A DNA stretch of 33,900 bases, taken from NCBI RefSeq assembly GCF_946479965.1, contig NZ_CAMLHX010000045.1, positions 1 to 33,900 of the forward strand. The letters are read 5' to 3'. This document shows positions 7,255-14,965 of this stretch, one piece after another (the stretch's first letter is position 1; every line of letters begins with the position of its first letter). This stretch comes from an uncultured Mucilaginibacter sp. Its GTDB lineage: Bacteria; Bacteroidota; Bacteroidia; Sphingobacteriales; Sphingobacteriaceae. A program made the position numbers and the translations under genes. The notes under the pieces are model-generated. The model was not told the origin of the DNA, did no database searches, and was given only the letters and a program-made list of their open reading frames with translations.

Positions 7255-8241
7255 CTAAAGGCGTCTCTTTTTAACACCCAATTGCCTCGATGCGATGATC
7301 TCCCCGCTATCTGTAATGATAAGATATTGGTACGCCGGGAATTTTTTGATGAACTTTAATGCGGCGTCTTTCCCCAATACCATCATGGATGTGCTGAACC
7401 CGTTGGCTGCCTCAGCGCTGGGTCCGAACACCGTAACGCTTGTTAAACCTGTGGCCGGATATCCCGTTTTAGGATTAATAATGTGGCTGTAGCGTTTGCC
7501 ATTAAACTCAACAAATTTCTCATAACTGCCGGATGTGACTACCGACCCTTCTTTTAAACTGATCACCTTGATAAGTTCATTCGTCCTGGCAGGATTGGTT
7601 ATGCCAATGGTCCAATACTTCCCGTTAGGTTGTTTACCCCAGGTACTCATATCACCTGAGCCATTAACAATGCCGGCCTTGATGCCTCGTGCCAGCATTA
7701 TCTCACGGCAACGGTCGGCGGCGTACCCTTCACCCAATGCACCGAAACCTATTTTCATACCCTTAAGCTTTAGGTAGATGGTACAACCGGTGCTATCCAA
7801 AATAATGTTTCTATAACCCACTTTCTCTACCGACTTTTTGATCGCATCAGGCGTTGGCATTTGGTTCATCGAGCCATCAAACTTCCAAATCCTGTCCATC
7901 GCCGCAAAGCTGATATCAAAGGCACCACCTGTTAGCTCCGATAAATGCAAAGCGCGTTTGGTCAGTTCAAATACTTCTGTAGAAACCCTTACCGGCTTTA
8001 TACCGGCGTTGCTGTTTACTTGTGATACCTGTGTGGTAGGGTTCCAGTCGGATATCAGGTTCTCTATCCGGGTAACTTCAGCAATGCAGATATCAATGTT
8101 CCGCTCGGCGGTCAAGCTGTCTTTAGCAACTATGGTAAAATCCCAACGCGCACCCATTAGCTTGGTAGTACGCTTGCGCAGTACCTGGGCATCGGCGGTA
8201 GAACAAAAAATTAGCAGAAGCAGTAGATAGGCGTATTTCAT
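7255..8241 (-). CDS. apbE: FAD:protein FMN transferase (ApbE family)
   Basis: From the ATG at 8241 the protein has 328 residues; the frame extends only to a TTG four codons upstream. A signal peptide (about 1-18, CSTADA) implies a periplasmic enzyme that attaches FMN to Ser/Thr of target proteins. ApbE signatures are present: MGARWDFT (29-36), GAFDISFAAMDRIW (106-119), GFGALGEGYAADR (165-177), NGSGDMSTWG (193-202), and TSGSYEKF with YSHIINPKTGYP (236-262). One oddity is ANGFSTSMMVLG (279-290), where the family usually has AD; N280 replaces a metal-binding Asp while T284 is kept. It is convergent with the DUF2271/PepSY operon, whose DUF2271 protein is the obvious candidate substrate. Confidence 0.9.
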   Translation of the reverse strand: MKYAYLLLLLIFCSTADAQVLRKRTTKLMGARWDFTIVAKDSLTAERNIDICIAEVTRIENLISDWNPTTQVSQVNSNAGIKPVRVSTEVFELTKRALHLSELTGGAFDISFAAMDRIWKFDGSMNQMPTPDAIKKSVEKVGYRNIILDSTGCTIYLKLKGMKIGFGALGEGYAADRCREIMLARGIKAGIVNGSGDMSTWGKQPNGKYWTIGITNPARTNELIKVISLKEGSVVTSGSYEKFVEFNGKRYSHIINPKTGYPATGLTSVTVFGPSAEAANGFSTSMMVLGKDAALKFIKKFPAYQYLIITDSGEIIASRQLGVKKRRL

Positions 8242-8242
8242 A

Positions 8243-8261
8243 GCAGATAGCAAATATCTGC
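8243..8261. promoter_or_regulatory. Perfect 19-bp palindrome directly upstream of apbE
   Basis: GCAGATA, five bases, TATCTGC, ending one base from the apbE start codon. On the minus strand it overlaps GATATTTG, one mismatch from the TAnnTTTG -7 element. It looks like an operator over the promoter. It differs from the Fur-like boxes. The regulator is unknown. Confidence 0.45.
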
Positions 8262-8282
8262 ATTTTCCGCTGCAACCTTACA

Positions 8283-8768
8283 TCATCTACTCAATAGTTT
8301 GCTTTCCGTTTCTGTTTGCGGAGCCCCGGTTTTGTTAGGATTGCCAACGCCAGTACTGATAAAGTTTTTTAAGCTAACCTGCATATAATGTGTCCATCCC
8401 TGGTTACAAGCCTCAAAGCACTCATCCGCGGGTGTAAGACCATGGTGGGTAAGGGTGACGATTGTTTTATCTCCGTTGGTAGCTATATCAAACACCGCTT
8501 TGGTATTTACCCATTCTGTTTTGTCTGTGGTAAAGTTAAAGTCGTTTTCAAGTATGCGCCAAACCACTTTCTTTCCGGGAATCAACTCTTCAATCTTAAC
8601 CTTGCAGGCATGCACATCCTCAAAGTGATAATCGAATACATCATTTACCTTGTCGGAATTGCCCACAATTTCTTCAGACCACCATCCGCGCGGATGAGTG
8701 ATGGCGTTATAAACCTGTTGGGGTGTTTGATCAACAGTAAAGGTTGTTGTAAAATCTTGATCTTTCAT
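8283..8768 (-). CDS. SRPBCC/AHSA1-type ligand-binding fold protein
   Basis: A 161-residue cytosolic protein of the START/AHSA1 (SRPBCC) fold. Supporting sequence is the N-terminal FTTTFTVDQTPQQVYNAITHPRGWWSEEI, the central GKKVVWRILENDFNF, and the C-terminal helix EACNQGWTHYMQVSLKNFISTG. The family binds small hydrophobic ligands; the ligand here is unknown. I start it at the ATG at 8768 because the longer frame begins with TTG at 8792, which lies inside a perfect -7 element. Its stop is 41 bases from apbE on the same strand, so co-transcription is possible, but apbE also has its own candidate promoter. Confidence 0.82.
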   Translation of the reverse strand: MKDQDFTTTFTVDQTPQQVYNAITHPRGWWSEEIVGNSDKVNDVFDYHFEDVHACKVKIEELIPGKKVVWRILENDFNFTTDKTEWVNTKAVFDIATNGDKTIVTLTHHGLTPADECFEACNQGWTHYMQVSLKNFISTGVGNPNKTGAPQTETESKLLSR

Positions 8769-8789
8769 GGGTTCTGTTGTTTGATGAAG

Positions 8790-8819
8790 CAAATTTAGGG
8801 TTAACCCGTCGTCTTAAAA
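8790..8819 (-). promoter_or_regulatory. Promoter of the SRPBCC gene
   Basis: On the minus strand TAAATTTG (8797-8790) is a perfect TAnnTTTG element. TTT stands 19 bases upstream (8819-8817) in place of TTG. The predicted start near 8783 supports the ATG at 8768 as the true start. Confidence 0.5.
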
Positions 8820-8941
8820 ATGGTCTGAATAGACATTATGAGGGGTTGTTTTAGACAGATGTACGGGTTGTAAGGACTTCACCACCGACTGGATTATTTT
8901 ATAGAACTATTCAAACACTTATCCTACGGAGCCGTTTTGTG

Positions 8942-8973
8942 AATTAGCTGCGTTGTTCATGCAGCTAATTTTG
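8942..8973 (+). promoter_or_regulatory. Palindrome overlapping the TerC promoter
   Basis: Perfect 10-bp arms AATTAGCTGC (8942-8951) and GCAGCTAATT (8961-8970) flank a 9-base loop. The right arm overlaps TAATTTTG (8966-8973), a perfect -7 element 13 bases before the terC start. It could be a repressor operator or an RNA hairpin. It does not resemble the yybP-ykoY manganese riboswitch known for some terC relatives. Confidence 0.5.
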
Positions 8974-8986
8974 TAATTTCGCCCAC

Positions 8987-9742
8987 ATGGAAATATTTAC
9001 TCAGGCCGACTCCTGGATATCACTTTTTACGCTTACCGTACTCGAGATTGTATTAGGTATTGATAACATCGTTTTTATATCAATCCTCACAGATAAGCTC
9101 CCCAAAAACAAACAAAAGAAAGGCAGGACAATTGGCTTGTCAGTTGCTATGGTAACGCGCGTGCTGTTACTATTATCAATAAGCTGGGTAATGACACTTA
9201 CAAGTCCGCTGTTTAACGTGGCCAATTGGGTAGGCGTTACCAATGAAGAATGGGTGTCTAATCTAGCTATATCCGGCCGGGACCTGATCTTATTGATTGG
9301 CGGCTTGTTCCTTATTTATAAAAGCACCGCTGAAATTCATCATAAACTGGAAGAAGGTGATGAAAGTATTACCGCAGTAAAGGGCCGCTCTTTTTGGGGT
9401 ACTATTGTGCAGATAGTTATTCTGGATATCGTTTTCTCGCTCGATTCGGTTATTACCGCGGTAGGTATGGCTGAGCATATAGAGATCATGATTGCAGCTG
9501 TTGTCCTGGCCATTGGGGTGATGCTATGGTCCGCTGGTAGCATAGCGGGCTTTGTGAATAAGCACCCTACAGTTAAAATGCTGGCGCTGTCATTTTTATT
9601 GTTGATAGGTGTATCGTTATTAGCCGAAGCGTTGGATCAGCATATACCTAAGGGGTATATCTACTTCGCTATGGCATTTTCTGTATTGGTGGAGTTGCTT
9701 AACTTAAAGCTGAAAAAGAAAAAAGGCCCGCCGATGTTATAA
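8987..9742 (+). CDS. TerC family integral membrane protein
   Basis: A 251-residue polytopic membrane protein of the TerC/Alx/YjbE family. It has about seven hydrophobic segments, a charged cytosolic loop (KNKQKKGR, about 41-47), and the two conserved acidic membrane motifs LGIDNIVFIS (23-32, D26) and LDIVFSLDSVITAVG (146-160, D147 and D153). Family members are linked to manganese or other metal export and to tellurite resistance; the substrate here is not shown by the sequence. It is a single gene, divergent from the SRPBCC gene and convergent with the COG3014 lipoprotein gene, with only 13 bases between the ends. Confidence 0.9.
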   Translation: MEIFTQADSWISLFTLTVLEIVLGIDNIVFISILTDKLPKNKQKKGRTIGLSVAMVTRVLLLLSISWVMTLTSPLFNVANWVGVTNEEWVSNLAISGRDLILLIGGLFLIYKSTAEIHHKLEEGDESITAVKGRSFWGTIVQIVILDIVFSLDSVITAVGMAEHIEIMIAAVVLAIGVMLWSAGSIAGFVNKHPTVKMLALSFLLLIGVSLLAEALDQHIPKGYIYFAMAFSVLVELLNLKLKKKKGPPML

Positions 9743-9755
9743 TTTAGCAGATGTT

Positions 9756-11186
9756 TTATCTTAAAGTGGCGTAGTTACAAAACTGTAATTTTCCGTTACC
9801 GGTAATTTTTATGGTTTTCACCTGATCGGTACCGTTGGCGCTTTTAAGGGTAATGCTGATCTGGTTCTCACCTTTTTTTAAGGGAATACGCGCGTAGTAT
9901 ATGCTGCCGGGTAAAGATTGCCAACTGCGGGTATCGGCTTTTTCTGATAGCAGGCTATACAGCTGCATACCATAGCCTAATCCCTCCAGCAAAGTGTTCG
10001 TTTGCCCATTACTGCTTTTGGCGGCTTCGCGCAGGCCATATTCGGCTATTTTTTTAACCGCTAAACGCGATAACACCTTACCTGCCTCGCTTAAGGTACG
10101 TTGCTGTAAAGTCTTAATAGCTATTTCGTTTACATCCTCAGTTTTTTCAAAAGCGGCGGACTTTACCGAATCAACAGATAAAGTAGCACTGGTAAAATAT
10201 GGGTTCTGCGGGATGTATTTCGGGAACGCTGCCCGCAAACTCTCCACCGATTTTGTATTTACCCGCCTGCGGTCGCCGGTGTAGTTGAAAGGGATTACCC
10301 AGCCACCGGTAGCATCACTAAAGAACAGGTCGCCGTTGCTGTTTCTTATTAGGCCAAAATACATATCAACCTGTGTTTTAACAGGTGCCGGGCCGTTTTC
10401 CCAAAAGACTATCAGTTCGCCGCCGTCTGATGGCGGCATGGGCATATAGGTAATGCCGAACATCTTTTCGTATTGGTCGGCTTCCGCCGTAAAGCCGTTC
10501 AGCTGAGCGGTTCGTATTACGTCCAGCTTTAGGCCTGCCGGCATACTTGTACCATACCAGGTTTTATCCGGACTGTTTTGATAAAGTTCCACGGCATTTC
10601 GGTAGGATATAAATGCATTATTTATATCCCCATTGCTCTCATAAAGCATGCCTTGTAGCATCAGCGAGAATGCATCGTTGCTATAGCGGTTGGTTTTGTT
10701 ATTGAATTTATCGCCCTGTTCCTGCGCCTGTAGCGAAATACGGCGCGCCTCAACAATGGCATCTTCTTTTTTACCCAGGTAGATGTAGTTAAGCGCCTTG
10801 TAATAGTGGATCATAAACTTCTCCACGTCCTCACCCTTATAGCGCTGCGACATGGAATTAACCAATACACCAACGGCTGCATCACCGGCATCTGTTAAAC
10901 TATTCTCCAGTAAAGAATCCGCGCCGTTAAAATATTGATTGCTCTTTTCGTACTCTCCGTTTAGGTGGCTGATACGACCCTTCTCCATTAAAAAAAGCAA
11001 CTGGTTACGTGGCTTTTGGATAAGGCTATTTTTATCAAGTTGTTTTTCCGCTTCCTGATAATTACCGGTCCGCACATTTTTATAATAAGGCAGCACCTGG
11101 TCGTTATACGTGGCGCAGCCTGATAAAAAGAGCATCAGTGCTACAAGGCATGATGCTCCAAAAAAATGCTTCTTAAAAAATGTCAT
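9756..11186 (-). CDS. COG3014-family outer-membrane lipoprotein
   Basis: From the ATG at 11186 the protein has 476 residues and begins with a lipoprotein signal ending LSGC (C24). The longer frame starts at a TTG and would put 18 unsuitable residues ahead of the signal. The N-terminal half (about 30-260) has TPR-like helices, for example NYQEAEKQLDKNSLIQKPRNQLLFLMEKGRISHLNGEYEKSNQYF. The C-terminal half is a beta-rich domain with GELIVFWENGPAPVKTQ. This matches the COG3014 family, often beside lpoB in other bacteria. It is the last gene of a three-gene operon after the LpoB-like gene and the Tyr/Gly-rich protein. A role with LpoB in cell-wall synthesis is inference. Confidence 0.8.
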   Translation of the reverse strand: MTFFKKHFFGASCLVALMLFLSGCATYNDQVLPYYKNVRTGNYQEAEKQLDKNSLIQKPRNQLLFLMEKGRISHLNGEYEKSNQYFNGADSLLENSLTDAGDAAVGVLVNSMSQRYKGEDVEKFMIHYYKALNYIYLGKKEDAIVEARRISLQAQEQGDKFNNKTNRYSNDAFSLMLQGMLYESNGDINNAFISYRNAVELYQNSPDKTWYGTSMPAGLKLDVIRTAQLNGFTAEADQYEKMFGITYMPMPPSDGGELIVFWENGPAPVKTQVDMYFGLIRNSNGDLFFSDATGGWVIPFNYTGDRRRVNTKSVESLRAAFPKYIPQNPYFTSATLSVDSVKSAAFEKTEDVNEIAIKTLQQRTLSEAGKVLSRLAVKKIAEYGLREAAKSSNGQTNTLLEGLGYGMQLYSLLSEKADTRSWQSLPGSIYYARIPLKKGENQISITLKSANGTDQVKTIKITGNGKLQFCNYATLR

Positions 11187-11242
11187 TATAAAATTTGATC
11201 TGCCGTAAAAAGGGGCAGGGCGGGGGCAATACATTAACAAGC

Positions 11243-11836
11243 TTAGTTCTTAACGTATTTGGCAATTTTCTTTTCGCCAATCCAAACCACTTCGTTTGTT
11301 TGTATATCAGTCAGCTCTAAATTAACCTGGTAATAAACTACTTTCTGGCGTTTATGCGAATCGACGATAGAATTGATAGAACCTTGTAAAATATAGTCGG
11401 CACCGTTTTCCAAACCAAATTTTTTCATGGTTGATACGCTGGCATTGGTTTGCTGGTCGGCTTTTTCTGCACGAAGCTCCTCGCGTTTTTTACCGCCTTG
11501 TACCAATCTTACTCTTTGCGTATTTACAAAAGAGCTTTCCACATCCTTTATAAATGTTTCGGCCTCAATGTGCTCATGACTTTTGTTTTGAACCAAGCCA
11601 ACAACCACTGTAGGTTTTTTAGCCGGATGTGCCTGCGCATAGTTACTCATCCATGGTCCGTTTTGTATTTGTGTTGTAAGATCCTGGGCCACCATGCGCG
11701 AATCGCTGTTGTTCCATGATCCGCTAACGTCAATGGTCTCATCGGTACTAACACGGGTAACTTGTCTTGAACAAGCTGTAAAGAACAATGCCGATGCTGA
11801 AATAGCTGCAACGGCCAATAGATTATTAATTTTCAT
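11243..11836 (-). CDS. LpoB-like lipoprotein (penicillin-binding protein activator)
   Basis: A 197-residue lipoprotein with signal and lipobox FTAC (C22). The body resembles the LpoB family: VSGSWNNSDSRMVAQDLTTQIQNGPWM, PTVVVGLVQNKSHEHIEAETFIKDVESSFVNTQRVRLV, GADYILQGSINSIVDS and YYQVNLELTDIQTNEVVWIGEKKIAK. In Escherichia coli, LpoB reaches from the outer membrane to activate PBP1b; whether the Bacteroidota homologue does the same is not established here. It lies 36 bases after the small upstream gene and 56 bases before the COG3014 gene, on the same strand. Confidence 0.85.
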   Translation of the reverse strand: MKINNLLAVAAISASALFFTACSRQVTRVSTDETIDVSGSWNNSDSRMVAQDLTTQIQNGPWMSNYAQAHPAKKPTVVVGLVQNKSHEHIEAETFIKDVESSFVNTQRVRLVQGGKKREELRAEKADQQTNASVSTMKKFGLENGADYILQGSINSIVDSHKRQKVVYYQVNLELTDIQTNEVVWIGEKKIAKYVKN

Positions 11837-11872
11837 ATATATGAATTGTAAATGATTTAGATTATTGAATAT

Positions 11873-12286
11873 TTACCAGCTATAGCCTATGCCCACACCC
11901 CAGCGGCCGCCCCGGCTACCCCAACGGTTGCCGTAACCATAACCATAATTGCCAAACGAGCTATAAAAAGGATAATACGAAGAATAGCCGCCGTATAAGC
12001 TCAAAGGCGAGTAGTAATTGTTATACCCTCCGTACATATTGCGCCACTCGCGGTTTTGCTGACGGCGTTCTTCGCGGGCGGTATACCAATCGTACGCTTT
12101 GTAAGTGTTCTGTACCGTTGTGCCTTCCTGCCTGGTCAGCGAGTCGGCAACAAGCGCATATTTACGTGCACTTTCCTGGTAACGCGGATTTTGATCGGGT
12201 AATAAAGCGGCTTGTTGTGCCATGGCATTGCTGCCAAGTAAACTTCCTGCTGCTAAAATGGTTGTGATGACGAGGTTACGTTTCAT
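11873..12286 (-). CDS. Small secreted Tyr/Gly-rich protein
   Basis: A 137-residue protein with a clear signal peptide (about 1-23, ending AMA-QQ) and a polar middle (about 25-85, rich in Arg, Gln, Glu). The last 50 residues are dominated by Tyr, Gly, Ser and Asn, with motifs like MYGGYNNYYSPLSLYGGYS and RWGSRGGRWGVGIGYSW. I do not recognise a family. Low-complexity aromatic/Gly tails of this kind occur in surface-exposed or self-associating proteins. It is first in the lpoB-COG3014 operon, so it probably belongs to an envelope process. Confidence 0.75.
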   Translation of the reverse strand: MKRNLVITTILAAGSLLGSNAMAQQAALLPDQNPRYQESARKYALVADSLTRQEGTTVQNTYKAYDWYTAREERRQQNREWRNMYGGYNNYYSPLSLYGGYSSYYPFYSSFGNYGYGYGNRWGSRGGRWGVGIGYSW

Positions 12287-12519
12287 CTGCTTAAAAATTA
12301 TACTGCAAATTACGGGTTATACTGCCAAATAAATGCCAGTTTTGTATAATTATTTTTGGCGATTAAATATGCCGGAGTACCCAATTTATGAGTAGACGAT
12401 AGCAAGTGGCGAAACGTTACAGGGGATATTGATTTTTTTATGATCTAATTTAAACGGGCTTCATTGTTAAAATTTGTTAATGCCTTTAGTATTAGCAGCT
12501 AAATTCTTAACTATGTAGT

Positions 12520-13623
12520 ATGATTAGACCTATCGTATCGCTAATTTTATTATTACTTGCGCTTAATAGTTCTGCCCAGATCTACCTTAACCCAGGCGTT
12601 GATACTTCACTAAATGAAGTGAAAATCGCGTTGCGATTTTATAACAATTACATTGCTGATTTTAAAGGCCGGAAAATTGCCGATATGACAAAATACTGGC
12701 CGCCACAGGAGCTAAAGCTCCGCAAAGTGCCGGATCAGATAATTTACGCCCAAAGTGATTATCCGTTGTATTCGCAAGGCTACCGGCCGACTATAATTTA
12801 TATGAGGCCGTCTGAAAAATACGTTCAGATCAAAACACAATTTTCCCTGGCCGATTCGCTAAAGAACGTGATGACAATGGCCGTCACTAATCATTATGTG
12901 GCCTTTGATAAAAATAAACAACCCTATTTTATCAATCCCATAACAACCAATCTGGCTGGCTGGCATAGTAGGAAAGTGAGGAACATAACTTTTTATTATC
13001 CTCCTTATCATACCTTCAATCAAAAGAGGGCGGATAGCCTGATCAGTAGCATTTCAAAGCTGGAGAAGGAGTGGGGGCTTGACCCTATCGCTATACGCTA
13101 TTACCTGGCGAATGATAAAGATGAACTATATAAATTGAGGGGCTTTGATTATGCCTTATTAATGGGTAACAAATCGGCACCGTCCGGTATTTCTGATGAT
13201 AAAGACAACCAGGTTTATTGTGGTGGGCTAGGCGAAAATTACTTTCATGAGGTTGTTCATTTATATCTTAATCGCCTGTATCCCAAATCGCCTTTGCAGG
13301 AAGGGTTGGCGGTACTTTACGCCGGGAGTATGGGGCATCAAATAAAGTGGCACCTTAAAAAGGTTAACCAATATCTTATAGATCATCCTAAGGCCGATTT
13401 GAGTAAGGTGGATGACTTTTGGTATACCGATCCATTTACCAATCCGGGTAGCGCTATCCAGGGGATGATATGCGATGCTGTTTATAAAAAAGATGGCATA
13501 GCCGGCTTAAAAAGATTAATGCAGTACACCAGCTATAAAGATATTTTTGAAAAGGAGTTTAACGTAAAAACGCCGGAGTTGAATGCGTTTTTAAGGAAAA
13601 TGATAAGTGAACGGGCCAAGTAA
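12520..13623 (+). CDS. Secreted protein with HEVVH zinc-protease motif
   Basis: A 367-residue protein with signal peptide (about 1-19, ending SSA-Q). It contains HEVVH at 243-247, followed by the downstream acidic residue in LQEGLAVLY (E261). This is the HExxH plus EG arrangement of gluzincin or peptidase-MA-like zinc metalloproteases. The region before it (about 155-235) resembles their N-terminal domain (ITFYYPPYHTFNQKRADSLISSISKLEKEWGL). The first 150 residues are unrecognised. It stands alone, divergent from the lpoB operon by 233 bases and convergent with the tautomerase gene. Enzyme activity is predicted only from the motif. Confidence 0.75.
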   Translation: MIRPIVSLILLLLALNSSAQIYLNPGVDTSLNEVKIALRFYNNYIADFKGRKIADMTKYWPPQELKLRKVPDQIIYAQSDYPLYSQGYRPTIIYMRPSEKYVQIKTQFSLADSLKNVMTMAVTNHYVAFDKNKQPYFINPITTNLAGWHSRKVRNITFYYPPYHTFNQKRADSLISSISKLEKEWGLDPIAIRYYLANDKDELYKLRGFDYALLMGNKSAPSGISDDKDNQVYCGGLGENYFHEVVHLYLNRLYPKSPLQEGLAVLYAGSMGHQIKWHLKKVNQYLIDHPKADLSKVDDFWYTDPFTNPGSAIQGMICDAVYKKDGIAGLKRLMQYTSYKDIFEKEFNVKTPELNAFLRKMISERAK

Positions 13624-13643
13624 GAGGATTATTTACTTAGATT

Positions 13644-14021
13644 TTAGAAAAACCTATCACCATCTGTATTATGCGGATTTACTAACGACTTATTACTATA
13701 AGTAGCCAGTTCAAATTCCTTTAAGTTCATAGACAGGATTGATAGATCTGGAAGTATCGTGTTCAACCTTTCAATTATCTTTTTAGAAAGATCCGCTTTT
13801 TGTTCCACACTTCTGCCTTCCATAATGTAACCGAATATGTGTATAAAGCTTGTTTTGCCCTCGCCCAGCTTATAATATTTGTAGGGATTAAGGCGCACCT
13901 TAACATCATTTTTTGCAAATAGTCCTGTTACCTCGGCTGTATCATAAACGGCCTGCATAAGTTCTTTCGGACTTATTTCGCTAAGGATATCTTCTGAGCA
14001 ATCAATAATGAAATGGGGCAT
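13644..14021 (-). CDS. 5-carboxymethyl-2-hydroxymuconate isomerase-like tautomerase
   Basis: A 125-residue cytosolic protein of the tautomerase/MIF superfamily, CHMI branch. It starts MPHFIIDCSEDI, so Met removal would expose the catalytic Pro1. LMQAVYDTAEVTGLF, VKVRLNPYKYYKLGEGKTSFIHIFGYIMEGR and the C-terminal LSILSMNLKEFELATYSNK follow. The length is typical of HpaF/CHMI (about 126). No homoprotocatechuate degradation genes are nearby, so the physiological substrate is uncertain. It is convergent with the HEVVH gene, 20 bases end to end. Confidence 0.85.
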   Translation of the reverse strand: MPHFIIDCSEDILSEISPKELMQAVYDTAEVTGLFAKNDVKVRLNPYKYYKLGEGKTSFIHIFGYIMEGRSVEQKADLSKKIIERLNTILPDLSILSMNLKEFELATYSNKSLVNPHNTDGDRFF

Positions 14022-14153
14022 AATGTTGGTTGACTTAAAACGCTGATTCTAATATACAAATAAAGGAATTCTACCTGCTTAAATTGAATGGTTTTTATTT
14101 AAGACAACTTTTTTTTGCCTTTAATTGTTGTATCATATAAACAGTGTGATGAT

Positions 14154-14960
14154 ATGGCAAAGAAAGACGAAGCATGGACCTTAAACAAATTATACGACCA
14201 CGTTTATGATTGGGTGCTTAACTATGGCCCAAAGTTAGTTATAGGATTAGTTGTTTTGTTTGTGGGATTGCGGCTCATTCGCTGGGTGCTTAACCGTTCG
14301 CAGCGGCGTATGCATGAGAAGGCGGTTGAGGATTCTGTAAGACCTTTCTTGCTTAGCCTTTTAGGTGTGGCGCTCCGAATACTGCTTATTATAGGCGTAA
14401 TGCAAATAATGAGTATACAATTAACCCTTTTTACAGCTATTGTTGGTGCTTTTGGCGTAGCGGCGGGTTTGGCGTTATCAGGCACTCTGCAAAACTTTGC
14501 AAGCGGGATATTGATACTGTTGCTTAAGCCCTTTTCGGTAGGCGATAACATTATTACGCAGGGCCTGGAGGGTACCGTATCTTCTATACAGGTGTTTTAT
14601 ACCATGGTAACCACCTTTGATAACCGACAGGTAATAGTGCCTAACAGCAAACTATCCAATGAAGTGATCATCAACATTAGCAGGCGGGGTAACCGGCGGC
14701 TGGATATCAACATGAAAATCCCTAATGGCATTGATATCCGGCAGGCAAAGGAGGTAATAAATAAAGCGATTGATAAATGCGAAAACGTATTGTCTCAACC
14801 TGAGCGACGAATAGGGGTGGGTGAATTACAGCCCGATGGTTTTTTAATGAGTGTTAATGTTTGGGTAAATTCTCATGGATACCAGGATACTAAACTGGCC
14901 GTACAGGAAACGATATTGCAGGATGTAAAAGATGCAGGGATTAAACTGCCGGGGATGTAA
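14154..14960 (+). CDS. Small-conductance mechanosensitive channel (MscS family)
   Basis: A 268-residue inner-membrane channel that should open under turgor to release osmolytes. It has three hydrophobic segments (about 25-45, 65-85 and the pore helix). The pore helix FGVAAGLALSGTLQNFASGILILLLKPFSVGDNI matches MscS TM3 and the start of the beta domain. The beta domain continues as GTVSSIQVFYTMVTTFDNRQVIVPNSKLSNEVIINIS, and then the C-terminal alpha/beta vestibule domain follows. I start it at the ATG at 14154 (MAKKDEAW). The longer frame uses TTG at 14115 and would add 13 residues of poor context. A palindromic element follows directly after the stop. Confidence 0.9.
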   Translation: MAKKDEAWTLNKLYDHVYDWVLNYGPKLVIGLVVLFVGLRLIRWVLNRSQRRMHEKAVEDSVRPFLLSLLGVALRILLIIGVMQIMSIQLTLFTAIVGAFGVAAGLALSGTLQNFASGILILLLKPFSVGDNIITQGLEGTVSSIQVFYTMVTTFDNRQVIVPNSKLSNEVIINISRRGNRRLDINMKIPNGIDIRQAKEVINKAIDKCENVLSQPERRIGVGELQPDGFLMSVNVWVNSHGYQDTKLAVQETILQDVKDAGIKLPGM

Positions 14961-14965
14961 GAAAA

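Noticed and set aside
8793..8986. yybP-ykoY manganese riboswitch upstream of terC
   Set aside because: No conserved loop sequences of that class were found, and the best promoter leaves almost no leader.
11187..11240. Eighteen-residue extension of the COG3014 lipoprotein from a TTG
   Set aside because: It would bury the lipoprotein signal peptide. The ATG at 11186 places the lipobox Cys at residue 24, as expected.
14115..14153. TTG start for the MscS channel
   Set aside because: The added residues (MPLIVVSYKQCDD) do not fit the family N-terminus, and an ATG at 14154 is available.
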